Shown here: positions 1-6,795 of the stretch, one piece after another
Layout of the letters: each line of letters starts with the position of its first letter
Position numbering within the stretch: position 1 is the first letter of the stretch
Source: CAYYTU01 sp964474655
GTDB taxonomy: Bacteria; Chloroflexota; Anaerolineae; B4-G1
DNA: 16,911 bases
Assembly (NCBI GenBank): GCA_964474655.1
Contig: CAYYTU010000062.1
Coordinates: forward strand, 1-16,911
Direction: 5' to 3'
Position numbers and translations under genes: made by a program
The notes under the pieces: generated by a model
What the model was told of the DNA's origin: nothing
Databases searched by the model: none
The model's input: only the letters and a program-made list of their open reading frames with translations

Positions 1-19
1 TTCAGTTGAGAACATCGCT

Positions 20-85
20 GGCGCGGTCAGGAGACCGGCCAGAGCGCTCTTTTTTGCCCGCTGGGGCCGGTCTCCCGACCGCGCC
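20..85 (-). repeat. Long GC-rich inverted repeat (21-bp stem), downstream of the ABC operon
   Basis: Bases 20-40 and 65-85 are inverted copies over 21 bp with one difference (A29 opposite C76). In minus-strand RNA this becomes a G-U pair, so that RNA pairs along the whole stem, which agrees with transcription from the upstream ABC operon. The 24-nt loop contains a smaller palindrome (AGAGCGCTCT, 41-50) and a T run. No U tract follows the stem on the minus strand, so it is not a classic intrinsic terminator. It may be a dispersed palindromic repeat or a 3'-end stabilising hairpin; I cannot tell which from one copy. Confidence 0.7.
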
Positions 86-128
86 CCAACTCATTTGAAA
101 CACACCCATTTGATTGTTAACGTGCTCA

Positions 129-147
129 TTTGCCTACTTGCAAACTC
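129..147. repeat. Degenerate remnant of the ACTTGC repeat family
   Basis: The bases just past the ATPase stop codon read TTTGCCTACTTGCAAACTC, which matches the ACTTGC/TTGCAAAC units of the large arrays at 1109-1243 and 2388-2616. Only about two units remain. A near-identical 13-mer (12 of 13) lies at 4336-4348, between the TetR stop and permease A. Both may be decayed single units at gene borders; the short length makes chance similarity possible. Confidence 0.35.
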
Positions 148-1098
<951 letters not shown>

Positions 1099-1108
1099 AT
1101 CTTTCCCA

Positions 1109-1243
1109 GTTTGCAAGTATGCAAGTATGCAAGTGTGAAAGTTTGCAAGTCAGGTCGTTATGTCCACTTGCGACTTGCCACCTGTGGCTTGCCAACTTGC
1201 AGACTTGCACACTTGCCACTTGCCACTTGCCACTTGCATACTC
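1109..1243. repeat. Palindromic GCAAGT / core / ACTTGC repeat element, copy 1 (no gene inside)
   Basis: On the plus strand, five exact 8-bp units of form GTNTGMAA run from 1109 to 1148. They are followed by GT and the unique core CAGGTCGTTATGTCC (1151-1165). From 1166 to 1243 come about ten 7- or 8-bp units of ACTTGCC/ACTTGCAN in the opposite orientation. The array fills the gap between the permease B stop codon (1246) and the ATPase Shine-Dalgarno (1101-1107). The innermost GCAAGT and ACTTGC can pair around the core as a loop in RNA. The same core and arm order recur at 2388-2481, so this is a defined element rather than simple low-complexity sequence. Confidence 0.9.
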
Positions 1244-1245
1244 CC

Positions 1246-2376
1246 CTAGTCCAATGCCCGCCGCACGTAGCGCAGCGAGAACGTCCCGATCACCAGCCCC
1301 AGAATTGCCAGCGCCAGCACATTCGGCCAGAGCACGTCCAGCCCGGCGCCCTTGAGCAGCAGGCCCCGCAGGATCGTCAGCCAGTGGTGGGCCGGGATGA
1401 CCTTCGCCACGATCTGCAAGACGCGCGGCATCGATTCGACCGGGACGGCGTAGCCCGTGAACATAAAGTCCGTCATTCCCACCATCATCACCAACAGGAA
1501 GGCCTGATGCTGGCTGCGCGAGATGATGGAGATGACCAGCCCCTTGCTCAGTTCCACCAGCACGTAGCCGAAGGCCAGCGCGCATAACAACAGCAGCGAG
1601 CCTCGCACCGGCACGTCGAAGACGACGTGTACCGCGCCGAGCAGCACCAGGAAATCGAAGAAGCCGATCAGGACGGCCGGCAGCGCCTTGCCGACGATGA
1701 TCTCCAGCGATGAGAAGGGCATGACCAGCAGTTGCTCCAGCGTGCCCAGCTCGCGCTCGCGGGCGAAGGAGAGGGCGGCGAAAAGCAGCACGGTGAACTC
1801 CAGCATCAGGCCCAGCTCGGCCGGCGTGGTGTAGAGCGCCTCGCTGAGCGCCTCGTTGAACCAGACCCGCAGGCTGGCGTCGAAGCCCTTCACGTCCCGC
1901 TCGCTCAGCCCCAGCCGCCGCAGCGTGACGCGCCGGCCCATCGCGCTGATGGCCCCCTCGGCGGCGCGGTAGGCCGCCTTCGCCGACATGCTCTCGGCCC
2001 CGTCGAGCCAGATCGAAAGGCTGGGCTGCCTGTCGCCCGTGCTCCGCTCCATCCGCTCGCCGAAGTTGGGCGGGATGACCATGGCGGCGCTGATGTCGCC
2101 GCGGTCGAGCGCCTCTTGCAGCGTGTCCATATCGGCGGCGTAAGAGTCCAGCCCGAAGGTGTCCGTGTTCTCCAGCGCCGTGACGACGGAGCGGCTGGCG
2201 GCGCTCTGATCGCGATCCAGCACCATCAGCGGCAGGTTAGTGATCGGCCGCGAGGTGGCCCAGCCGACCAGCAGCAACTCCGCCGCTCCGCCGAACAACA
2301 TAAAGGCCGGCATCCACCAGTCGTTGATGAGGTGGAGAAACTCTTTGATGACAAGAGACCAGATGCGTTTGAACAT
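1246..2376 (-). CDS. ABC-2 type transporter permease (permease B)
   Basis: This 376-aa integral membrane subunit forms the export channel with permease A and the ATPase. The layout is typical of the ABC2_membrane_3 (YbhR/YbhS-like) family: one N-terminal membrane helix (about 22-40), an extracytoplasmic domain (about 45-185), then a block of five or so helices to the end. The family motif ERELGTLEQLLVMP (207-220) follows the second helix. The start at 2376 has GGAGGG just 2-3 nt upstream, a short spacing, but no other start fits; a frame extending to 2451 would be pure repeat translation. The two permeases are similar in design but diverged in sequence, which suggests an obligate heterodimer. 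Confidence 0.92.
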   Translation of the reverse strand: MFKRIWSLVIKEFLHLINDWWMPAFMLFGGAAELLLVGWATSRPITNLPLMVLDRDQSAASRSVVTALENTDTFGLDSYAADMDTLQEALDRGDISAAMVIPPNFGERMERSTGDRQPSLSIWLDGAESMSAKAAYRAAEGAISAMGRRVTLRRLGLSERDVKGFDASLRVWFNEALSEALYTTPAELGLMLEFTVLLFAALSFARERELGTLEQLLVMPFSSLEIIVGKALPAVLIGFFDFLVLLGAVHVVFDVPVRGSLLLLCALAFGYVLVELSKGLVISIISRSQHQAFLLVMMVGMTDFMFTGYAVPVESMPRVLQIVAKVIPAHHWLTILRGLLLKGAGLDVLWPNVLALAILGLVIGTFSLRYVRRALD

Positions 2377-2387
2377 GACCCTCCGGA

Positions 2388-2616
2388 GTTTGCAAGTCTG
2401 AAAGTATGCAAGTGTGCAAGTTTGAAAGTTTGCAAGTTTGAAAGTTTGCAAATCAGGTCGTTATGCCCACTTGCCACTTGCNNNNNNNNNNNNNNNNNNN
2501 NNNNNNNNNNNNNNNNNNNNNNNNNNNNNNNNNNNNNNNNNNNNNNNNNNNNNNNNNNNNNNNNNNNNNNNNNNNNNNNNNACTTGCCACTTGCACACTT
2601 GCTCCTTGCCTACTTG
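2388..2616. repeat. Palindromic GCAAGT / core / ACTTGC repeat element, copy 2 (interrupted by assembly gap)
   Basis: Eight consecutive 8-bp units of form GTNTGMAA occupy 2388-2451. AT and the core CAGGTCGTTATGCCC (2454-2468) follow, and then ACTTGC units start at 2469. The array runs into a 100-N gap and continues from 2582 as ACTTGCC, ACTTGCAC and a 20-mer ending at 2616. The core differs from copy 1 at one base (C2466 versus T1163). The array starts directly beside the permease B ribosome binding site and ends inside the stop codon of the IVP gene. Its true length is unknown because of the gap. Confidence 0.88.
2482..2581. other. Assembly gap (100 N)
   Basis: Exactly 100 N, the usual placeholder for a gap of unknown size. 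It lies inside the ACTTGC arm of repeat copy 2, so the assembly probably broke because the repeat is long or present in many copies. The number of units here, and any gene hidden in the gap, cannot be known from this sequence. Confidence 0.99.
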
Positions 2617-3032
2617 TTACCGTGGCGGCGTTGTCGGTTGATGTTGGGAACCAGCATGGCGATGATCTCGCTCAGTAAATCCATTCGGTGCTCGACGACC
2701 TCTGCCGGGAGCAGGTGTCGACCGCGCCAGTACCATCCGCGGGACTCCCGCGCCTCGGCCATGGCGATTCGCAGGCGATAGGCGTAATCCTTGCCATAGC
2801 CGCGCCCGTAGCTCTCTTCGATGTTGGCGCTGATGGCCCCGACGCTGCGAATCAACTGCCCGGCTACTTTCCTGCCGCGCGTGTCCTTCAACAGATGCCT
2901 GCAATCCTCCCAGGTCAAATCGTAGAGGAACAATGCCTTTCGATAAGTCTGAAACTCCCACAGCGAATCCTCGCGAATGGTACGATGAACCGTCTCCATC
3001 CAAGCCTCAAAACTCTCGATACCCTGTCCCAT
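2610..3032 (-). CDS. Four-helix bundle protein, 23S rRNA intervening-sequence (IVP/S23) family
   Basis: This 140-aa protein has the IVP-family pattern: an aromatic-rich first helix (FQTYRKALFLYDLTW), the LIRSVGAISANIEESYGRG stretch matching the family's rra-SIpaNIaEGyGR motif, then a helix with RIAMAEARESRGW and a last helix with LLSEIIAML. About 28 extra residues precede the usual N-terminus. The family is named after proteins encoded in 23S rRNA intervening sequences and is related to the Avd accessory protein of diversity-generating retroelements; no enzymatic function is known. The start at 3032 follows an AAGGGG site. An in-frame extension to 3155 exists but encodes only repeat (GKWQVGKWQV-like). 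The TAG stop lies within the repeat itself. The gene separates two permease genes that would normally be adjacent, so it looks inserted. Confidence 0.88.
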   Translation of the reverse strand: MGQGIESFEAWMETVHRTIREDSLWEFQTYRKALFLYDLTWEDCRHLLKDTRGRKVAGQLIRSVGAISANIEESYGRGYGKDYAYRLRIAMAEARESRGWYWRGRHLLPAEVVEHRMDLLSEIIAMLVPNINRQRRHGNK

Positions 3033-3047
3033 CCTTATCCCCTTCTC

Positions 3048-3151
3048 ACTTGCCACTTGCACACTTGCACACTTGCACACTTGCACACTTGCCACTTGCT
3101 CCTTGCCTACTTGCCACTTGCCCACTTGCCACTTGCCCACTTGCCCGCTTG
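3048..3151. repeat. ACTTGC repeat array 3, upstream of the IVP gene
   Basis: About thirteen head-to-tail units, all in the ACTTGC orientation on the plus strand, mix 7-bp (ACTTGCC) and 8-bp (ACTTGCAC, ACTTGCCC) forms. They include four perfect ACTTGCAC copies at 3055-3086. The 20-mer ACTTGCTCCTTGCCTACTTG at 3094-3113 is identical to 2597-2616 on the other side of the IVP gene. There is no core and no opposite arm here. The array reaches the stop codon of permease A (3152-3154) at one end and the IVP ribosome binding site at the other, so it forms the whole intergenic transcript between them. Confidence 0.9.
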
Positions 3152-4261
3152 TCACGCCAATTTCTTGCGGAAGAAGAACGCCGCGACCGCCACAAACACC
3201 ATCCCCAGCCCCGCCAGCGCCAGGGTGGGGAACCAGAGCACCTCCAGACCGACCGCGCGGAGGAAGATGCCGCGGGTGATGACGGCGTAGTGCGTGCCGG
3301 GCAGCATCATCGCCTCCATCTGCACCTCGGCTGGCATTGAGGCCAGAGGGAAGAAGATGCCGGTCATAAAGAAGCCGGGGAAGAAGATCAGCAGGAAGGA
3401 GAGCGCCAGCGCCGCCGGCTGGGTGCGCATAAAGACGCCGATCACGATCCCCATGCCCATCATCGCGAACAGGAAGACCGCCGATAGCAGGAAGAACAGC
3501 AGGAAGTTGCCGTTGAAGGGGATGTGGAAAGTGACCATTGTCACGGCGGGGATGACGACTACGTTGATCAGCCCCACGATCACATAGGGGATCATCTTGC
3601 CCAGCAGCAGTTCGGCGCGGCTGATCGGCGTGACCAGCAATTGCTCCAGCGTGCCGTGCTCGCGCTCGTGGGCCAGGGTCAGCGCTACCGAGAGGGCCGG
3701 GAAGCCGAGCACCAGCGAGATCAGCCCGGGCACCATATCGACGCGCGGCTTCAGGCTGGGGTTATAGAGCGCGCGCACGCTCAGGTCGATGGGCTGCAGC
3801 GAAGGCGCCCGCGCGAGCATCTCGGAGGCGAAGGCCTCCGCCCGCCTGCCGATCTGCTCCACGGCGAAGGTGCCGCTCTCCGGCTCCGTGCCGTCGATGA
3901 CTACCTGGAGCGGCATGCCGCGCATGGTCATCAGATCACGCTCGAACGAGGGCTGGATGATCAGCGCGGCCTTGATCTCGCCCCACATCAGCATGCGGTC
4001 GATCTCCTCCAGCGTCCCCACCCGCGCGTGGAGAGCCAGCTCCCGGCCCTCGGTGACCTGCTGGATGAAGGCGCGGGAGATCGAACTGCGGTCGTAATCC
4101 AGCACCGCGATGGGCACCTGCTCGATGTCGACCGTCAGGGCGTAGGCCATGATGAAGAGCAGCGCCAGCGGCGTCACCATCACCAGGATGAACGTGGTGC
4201 GATCGCGGAGGATGTGCTGGACCTCCTTACGGACGATGGCCTGCAGCCGTTTGGGCGACAT
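3152..4261 (-). CDS. ABC-2 type transporter permease (permease A)
   Basis: This 369-aa membrane subunit is the partner of permease B. It has an N-terminal cytoplasmic anchor and helix (about 22-43), an extracytoplasmic domain (about 45-175), and the motif EREHGTLEQLLVTP (199-212) between later helices. Hydrophobic segments continue through to the C-terminal FFFRKKLA. It resembles the E. coli YbhS/YbhR and YhhJ group of ABC2_membrane_3 permeases. The start at 4261 has an AAGGAT site about 10 nt upstream; a longer frame to 4306 lacks support. It follows the TetR gene by 87 nt on the same strand, and its stop codon touches repeat array 3. The substrate cannot be read from the sequence. Confidence 0.92.
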   Translation of the reverse strand: MSPKRLQAIVRKEVQHILRDRTTFILVMVTPLALLFIMAYALTVDIEQVPIAVLDYDRSSISRAFIQQVTEGRELALHARVGTLEEIDRMLMWGEIKAALIIQPSFERDLMTMRGMPLQVVIDGTEPESGTFAVEQIGRRAEAFASEMLARAPSLQPIDLSVRALYNPSLKPRVDMVPGLISLVLGFPALSVALTLAHEREHGTLEQLLVTPISRAELLLGKMIPYVIVGLINVVVIPAVTMVTFHIPFNGNFLLFFLLSAVFLFAMMGMGIVIGVFMRTQPAALALSFLLIFFPGFFMTGIFFPLASMPAEVQMEAMMLPGTHYAVITRGIFLRAVGLEVLWFPTLALAGLGMVFVAVAAFFFRKKLA

Positions 4262-4348
4262 ATTGGGTATCCTTAAGTAGTGGCGCGGGCAGGAGCCCCT
4301 CCACATAATCGGCCTCGGAGAGCCCTCCTACAAGATTTGCCTACTCGC

Positions 4349-4951
4349 TCATTCGCCTGCTTCCAACCCCTCCAGCAGCGTCCCGACGAAGACCTCGCTG
4401 ATGTGCTGCAGATCCAGATCCGGCTTCATCATCACGTAGACCGCCAACCCGTCGTAGGCGGCCATCACGGCCCACACCAACTGCTCGGCCTCCACCGGCT
4501 TGAACTCGCCGCTTTCCACGCCCCCCTCGATGACCCCGACCAGCAGTTCCTTGTACTCGATCAGCAGATCGAGCCAGAGTTGAGCGGCCTCGTCCCGGTG
4601 CGCGCTCGCGGTCCAGAACTCGACGAAGAGGTTGAAGAGTCCCTCGAGCTCCTCCAACATCGTCGCCAGCATCTGGGCCATGGCGCGCAGCCGGCCGGCG
4701 GCGGTGGGGATTTGCTCCAACTGAGCCAGGCTCTCCGGGTCGAAATAATTCTCGAAGAGCGCCCGTGTGGCCGATTGGAGCAGATCCTCCTTGCTCTCGA
4801 AGTGCCAGTAGAGGCTCCCTTTGCTGAGCCCACTTTCGGCGGCGATGTCGTCCATAGTGGTGTTGTGGTAGCCCTGGCGCAAGAAGCAGCTCAGCGCGGC
4901 CTCGATGATGTGATGGTGACTTTCGGCGAAGGCATCGGAGCGAGTCGTCAT
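4349..4951 (-). CDS. TetR/AcrR family transcriptional regulator
   Basis: This 200-aa protein has the TetR-type DNA-binding domain at its N-terminus: helix 1 around HHIIEAALSCFLRQGY and the helix-turn-helix in TTMDDIAAESGLSKGSLYWHF (about 31-51), followed by ESKEDLL. The remaining residues are the variable, mostly helical ligand-binding domain. Its ATG overlaps the stop of the upstream membrane gene in an ATGA, so translation is probably coupled. The 24-bp palindrome at the operon promoter is the obvious binding site, making it a likely autorepressor that releases the exporter genes when it binds an inducer. By analogy with E. coli CecR (YbiH), which regulates ybhGFSR, the inducer may be a toxic compound; that part is inference. 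Confidence 0.93.
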   Translation of the reverse strand: MTTRSDAFAESHHHIIEAALSCFLRQGYHNTTMDDIAAESGLSKGSLYWHFESKEDLLQSATRALFENYFDPESLAQLEQIPTAAGRLRAMAQMLATMLEELEGLFNLFVEFWTASAHRDEAAQLWLDLLIEYKELLVGVIEGGVESGEFKPVEAEQLVWAVMAAYDGLAVYVMMKPDLDLQHISEVFVGTLLEGLEAGE

Positions 4952-5238
4952 GAGCGGCCCTCCCGCCGGCGCTTGATCACGCGCAGCAGCCAGAGCACCA
5001 GCGCCGCCCCGATGAGCGGCTCCGCGATCATAGCGATGAACTGGATCGGGCCTTCAAAGCCCATCAACGGGAGCAGGAAGTAGTCGAGCAATCCGACGCC
5101 GATCATCGTGAACACGCCGGCGCCGAGATCCACCGCCAGGCCGTAAGGTGGCTCGCCCCCGGTGACGATTCCGGTTAGAGCGCCAACGAGCAAGCCCAGC
5201 AGAATCCAGATGATGAAATAGATAATGAGAACAGACAT
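4948..5238 (-). CDS. Small GlsB/YeaQ/YmgE-like membrane protein
   Basis: This 96-aa protein has three hydrophobic segments (about 3-25, 36-58 and 64-85) and a basic tail ending RVIKRRREGRS. The glycine-rich pattern GLLVGALTGIVTGGEPPYGLAVDLGAG resembles the GlsB/YeaQ/YmgE family, called transglycosylase-associated from old annotations and of unknown function. The match is partial, so the family assignment is tentative. The start at 5238 has a strong AAAGGAG 8 nt upstream; a longer frame to 5289 would begin inside the operator. It is the first gene of the operon and shares an ATGA with tetR. A role alongside the exporter is suggested by position only. Confidence 0.75.
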   Translation of the reverse strand: MSVLIIYFIIWILLGLLVGALTGIVTGGEPPYGLAVDLGAGVFTMIGVGLLDYFLLPLMGFEGPIQFIAMIAEPLIGAALVLWLLRVIKRRREGRS

Positions 5239-5262
5239 ACTGACATCTCCTTTGACGATTTT

Positions 5263-5286
5263 ATTAGACTGACTGGTCAGTCTAAT
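5263..5286. promoter_or_regulatory. TetR-type operator (perfect 24-bp palindrome)
   Basis: ATTAGACTGAC (5263-5273) and its exact reverse complement (5276-5286) flank a 2-bp centre, TG. The site overlaps the -10 box and covers the expected transcription start, the usual position for a TetR-family repressor site. The repressor encoded two genes downstream is the natural ligand. Bound repressor would block initiation of the whole export operon. Confidence 0.9.
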
Positions 5287-5312
5287 CATAGCAGCTAAAG
5301 GGCGTGTGTCAA
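5285..5312 (-). promoter_or_regulatory. Sigma70-type promoter of the ABC export operon
   Basis: Read on the minus strand, TTGACA (5307-5312) and TATGAT (5285-5290) are separated by 16 bp. The -35 is perfect and the -10 matches five of six consensus bases. The predicted start falls near 5278, inside the operator, and the first gene begins 40 nt downstream after an AAAGGAG site. Confidence 0.85.
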
Positions 5313-5369
5313 GTTGAGTTGTCGTTGGGGCTTGGGTCGGGGATCTGGAGGCGGCGATGAGTAGCTGGT

Positions 5370-5721
5370 CTATCGCTGGCTGAGGGGCGCGTCTATGGCC
5401 TGGAGCGCGTCTGCGATCTTTCGGTCTTCACGTTTTCCACCGGGAAATTCCCACAGGCCACCCAGCATATCCTATACTTTCAACACCTCTTCCTGCGAAG
5501 CTGCGGTCAGCGCCTTCAGCGAGGGGAAGCGTTCCATAAGACGCTCGTAGTAGGGCACTACCGTTTCCACCTGCGTCTGCTGGAGCATCATCTCTGAGAC
5601 CCAGACGCGATAAAGAGGTACGGTTGGCTCGCGATGGTAAGTTGCGGGCGTGTTCGTCGAACCAGGTTAACAGGTGCTCGACCAGCGCTGTGCGGCGTTG
5701 GGAGCTGATGGGGATCGGCAT
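5370..5721 (-). pseudogene. mutY: Decayed A/G-specific adenine DNA glycosylase (mutY) remnant
   Basis: Three mutY pieces survive. Frame 1 from ATG 5721 encodes a MutY-like N-terminus ending TWFDEHARNLP at about 5635. The frame then shifts, losing the Trp of the LPWR motif, and continues as PLYRVWVSEMMLQQTQVETV, the hallmark MutY helix, through FPSLKALTAASQEEVLKV to a TAG at 5472-5474. That TAG sits where MutY has the Trp of KVWEGLGYY, so it could be a TGG to TAG change. In the same frame the next residues are DMLGGLWEFPGGKRED, a C-terminal Nudix-like domain motif of MutY. About 200 residues between them, including the helix-hairpin-helix and iron-sulfur cluster region, are missing. Functional MutY is about 350 residues, so this copy is dead; it would have excised adenine opposite 8-oxoguanine. 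Confidence 0.85.
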
Positions 5722-5775
5722 AACTGCTCAACTATATCGCACTCTGGTCGGATGGCAGTCTATTGATCCGTAAAA

Positions 5776-5804
5776 TTGCGCATCTTGAAAGAATCTGATA
5801 TTAT
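5776..5804 (+). promoter_or_regulatory. Probable extended -10 promoter of the phosphoesterase-thioesterase-Lon-Usp operon
   Basis: TTGCGC (5776-5781) lies 17 bp before TATTAT (5799-5804), and a TG at 5796-5797 gives an extended -10. It lies 18 nt before the first start codon, so the leader would be only about 12 nt. The -35 is weak. No other candidate was seen between the mutY remnant and the first gene. Confidence 0.5.
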
Positions 5805-5822
5805 CAAGCTGGGAGAGTGAGC

Positions 5823-6311
5823 ATGAAAGTTGGCGTGGTCTCGGATACGCACGATCATCTGGATAATTTAAGGGTAGCCCTCGACGCTTTTCGATCGGCT
5901 GAGGTGGATTTAGTGCTCCATTGTGGCGATCTCTGCTCCCCGGACATCGTTCGGGCGATGACAGGTTTTGATGTGCGGATCGCGCGTGGGAATATGGACC
6001 GCCACCCCGATCTCCCTCAAGTCGTCAGGGCGACGTTTCTTCGCGATCAGCTGGCTCGGTTCCATCAGTTCTCCTTGAATGGCTGCGCGGCTGCGATGTT
6101 GCACGGTGATCAGGAGGGCCGTCTTCGTGACGTGATCCAGGTTGGCGATTATGCTTATGTCTTTCACGGTCACACCCATCGGCGGCGTGACCAGTTGGTG
6201 GGGCGGACTCGTGTGATCAACCCCGGCGCGCTGGGCGGCACGCGCTGGCAACAGCGTTCGTTCTGTATCTTCGATCTGGCGGAGGATGAGGTGCGCTTTG
6301 TTCGCGTTTGA
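5823..6311 (+). CDS. Metallophosphoesterase, YfcE/MJ0936 family phosphodiesterase
   Basis: This 162-aa cytoplasmic phosphodiesterase should use two metal ions. All ligand motifs of the calcineurin-like superfamily are in order: SDTHD (Asp8, His10), GDLCS (Asp36), GNMD (Asn57), LHGD (His94) and GHTH (His117, His119), followed by NPGAL. The length is normal for the YfcE group, members of which hydrolyse phosphodiester bonds in vitro with unclear natural substrates. ATG 5823 is preferred over GTG 5817 because GGGAGAG would otherwise overlap the start. It is the first gene of a four-gene operon, followed 38 nt later by a thioesterase. Confidence 0.92.
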   Translation: MKVGVVSDTHDHLDNLRVALDAFRSAEVDLVLHCGDLCSPDIVRAMTGFDVRIARGNMDRHPDLPQVVRATFLRDQLARFHQFSLNGCAAAMLHGDQEGRLRDVIQVGDYAYVFHGHTHRRRDQLVGRTRVINPGALGGTRWQQRSFCIFDLAEDEVRFVRV

Positions 6312-6349
6312 TCGTTGCTTTCCCTTCGCCTAATGCTCCGAGGTGCGCG

Positions 6350-6775
6350 ATGTCGGACGAGATTTTTCGTTTCTCCACCACTCTGGACGTTCGCTGGCGC
6401 GATCTGGATGCCCTTAACCACGTCAACAACGCCGTCTACTTCTCCTATCTGGAACAGGCCCGTGTGCGTTATATGCGTAATCTGGGCATCGAGCCGTGCG
6501 TGCCTGCTGGCATTGGTTTTATCTTGGCCGAGGCGAGCTGTCAGTTCCGTTCACCGCTCAGGCTGGGAGAGCGGGTGACGGTCCGGGCTCGGGTGAGTGA
6601 GCTGGGTAACTCGAGCTTCGTTTTTGAGTACTCTATTGCGGGCGGCGATGGTCGCCTGGCGGCGACGGCCCGCTCGGTGCAGGTCTGTTATGATTATAGA
6701 CGCGAGCAATCGGTTCCCCTGCCGGGCGAGTGGCGACGAGCCATTGTCGAGTATGAGCCCACGTTGGCATCCTAA
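6350..6775 (+). CDS. Acyl-CoA thioesterase, 4HBT hot-dog family (YbgC/FadM-like)
   Basis: This 141-aa single hot-dog domain has the active-site signature RWRDLDALNHVNNAVYFSYLE (about 15-35), in which Asp20 is placed as the catalytic carboxylate. The rest follows the 4HBT fold: a central strand with CQFRSPLRLGERVTVRARV and a late strand in AATARSVQVCYD. Such enzymes cleave acyl-CoA or acyl-ACP thioesters and act as dimers or tetramers; the substrate cannot be told from sequence. ATG 6350 has GAGGTG about 5 nt upstream; an in-frame TTG at 6308 overlaps the previous gene and has no ribosome binding site. The lon-like gene starts 20 nt downstream. Confidence 0.9.
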   Translation: MSDEIFRFSTTLDVRWRDLDALNHVNNAVYFSYLEQARVRYMRNLGIEPCVPAGIGFILAEASCQFRSPLRLGERVTVRARVSELGNSSFVFEYSIAGGDGRLAATARSVQVCYDYRREQSVPLPGEWRRAIVEYEPTLAS

Positions 6776-6795
6776 GTTGACCAGGAGGTTGATCA

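Noticed and set aside
20..85. Rho-independent terminator of the ABC operon
   Set aside because: The stem is strong, but no T run follows it on the minus strand; the only T run is in the loop.
2610..3032. Avd gene of a diversity-generating retroelement
   Set aside because: The protein is in the related IVP family, but no reverse transcriptase, template repeat or variable repeat is visible in the window.
1109..3151. CRISPR array
   Set aside because: The units are 7-8 bp with no unique spacers of 25-45 bp, orientation flips at a core, and no cas gene is present.
5428..5640. Continuation of the minus-strand frame starting at 5721 as a real small gene
   Set aside because: Only its first 29 residues look like MutY; beyond the frameshift the homology continues in another frame, so the tail is junk.
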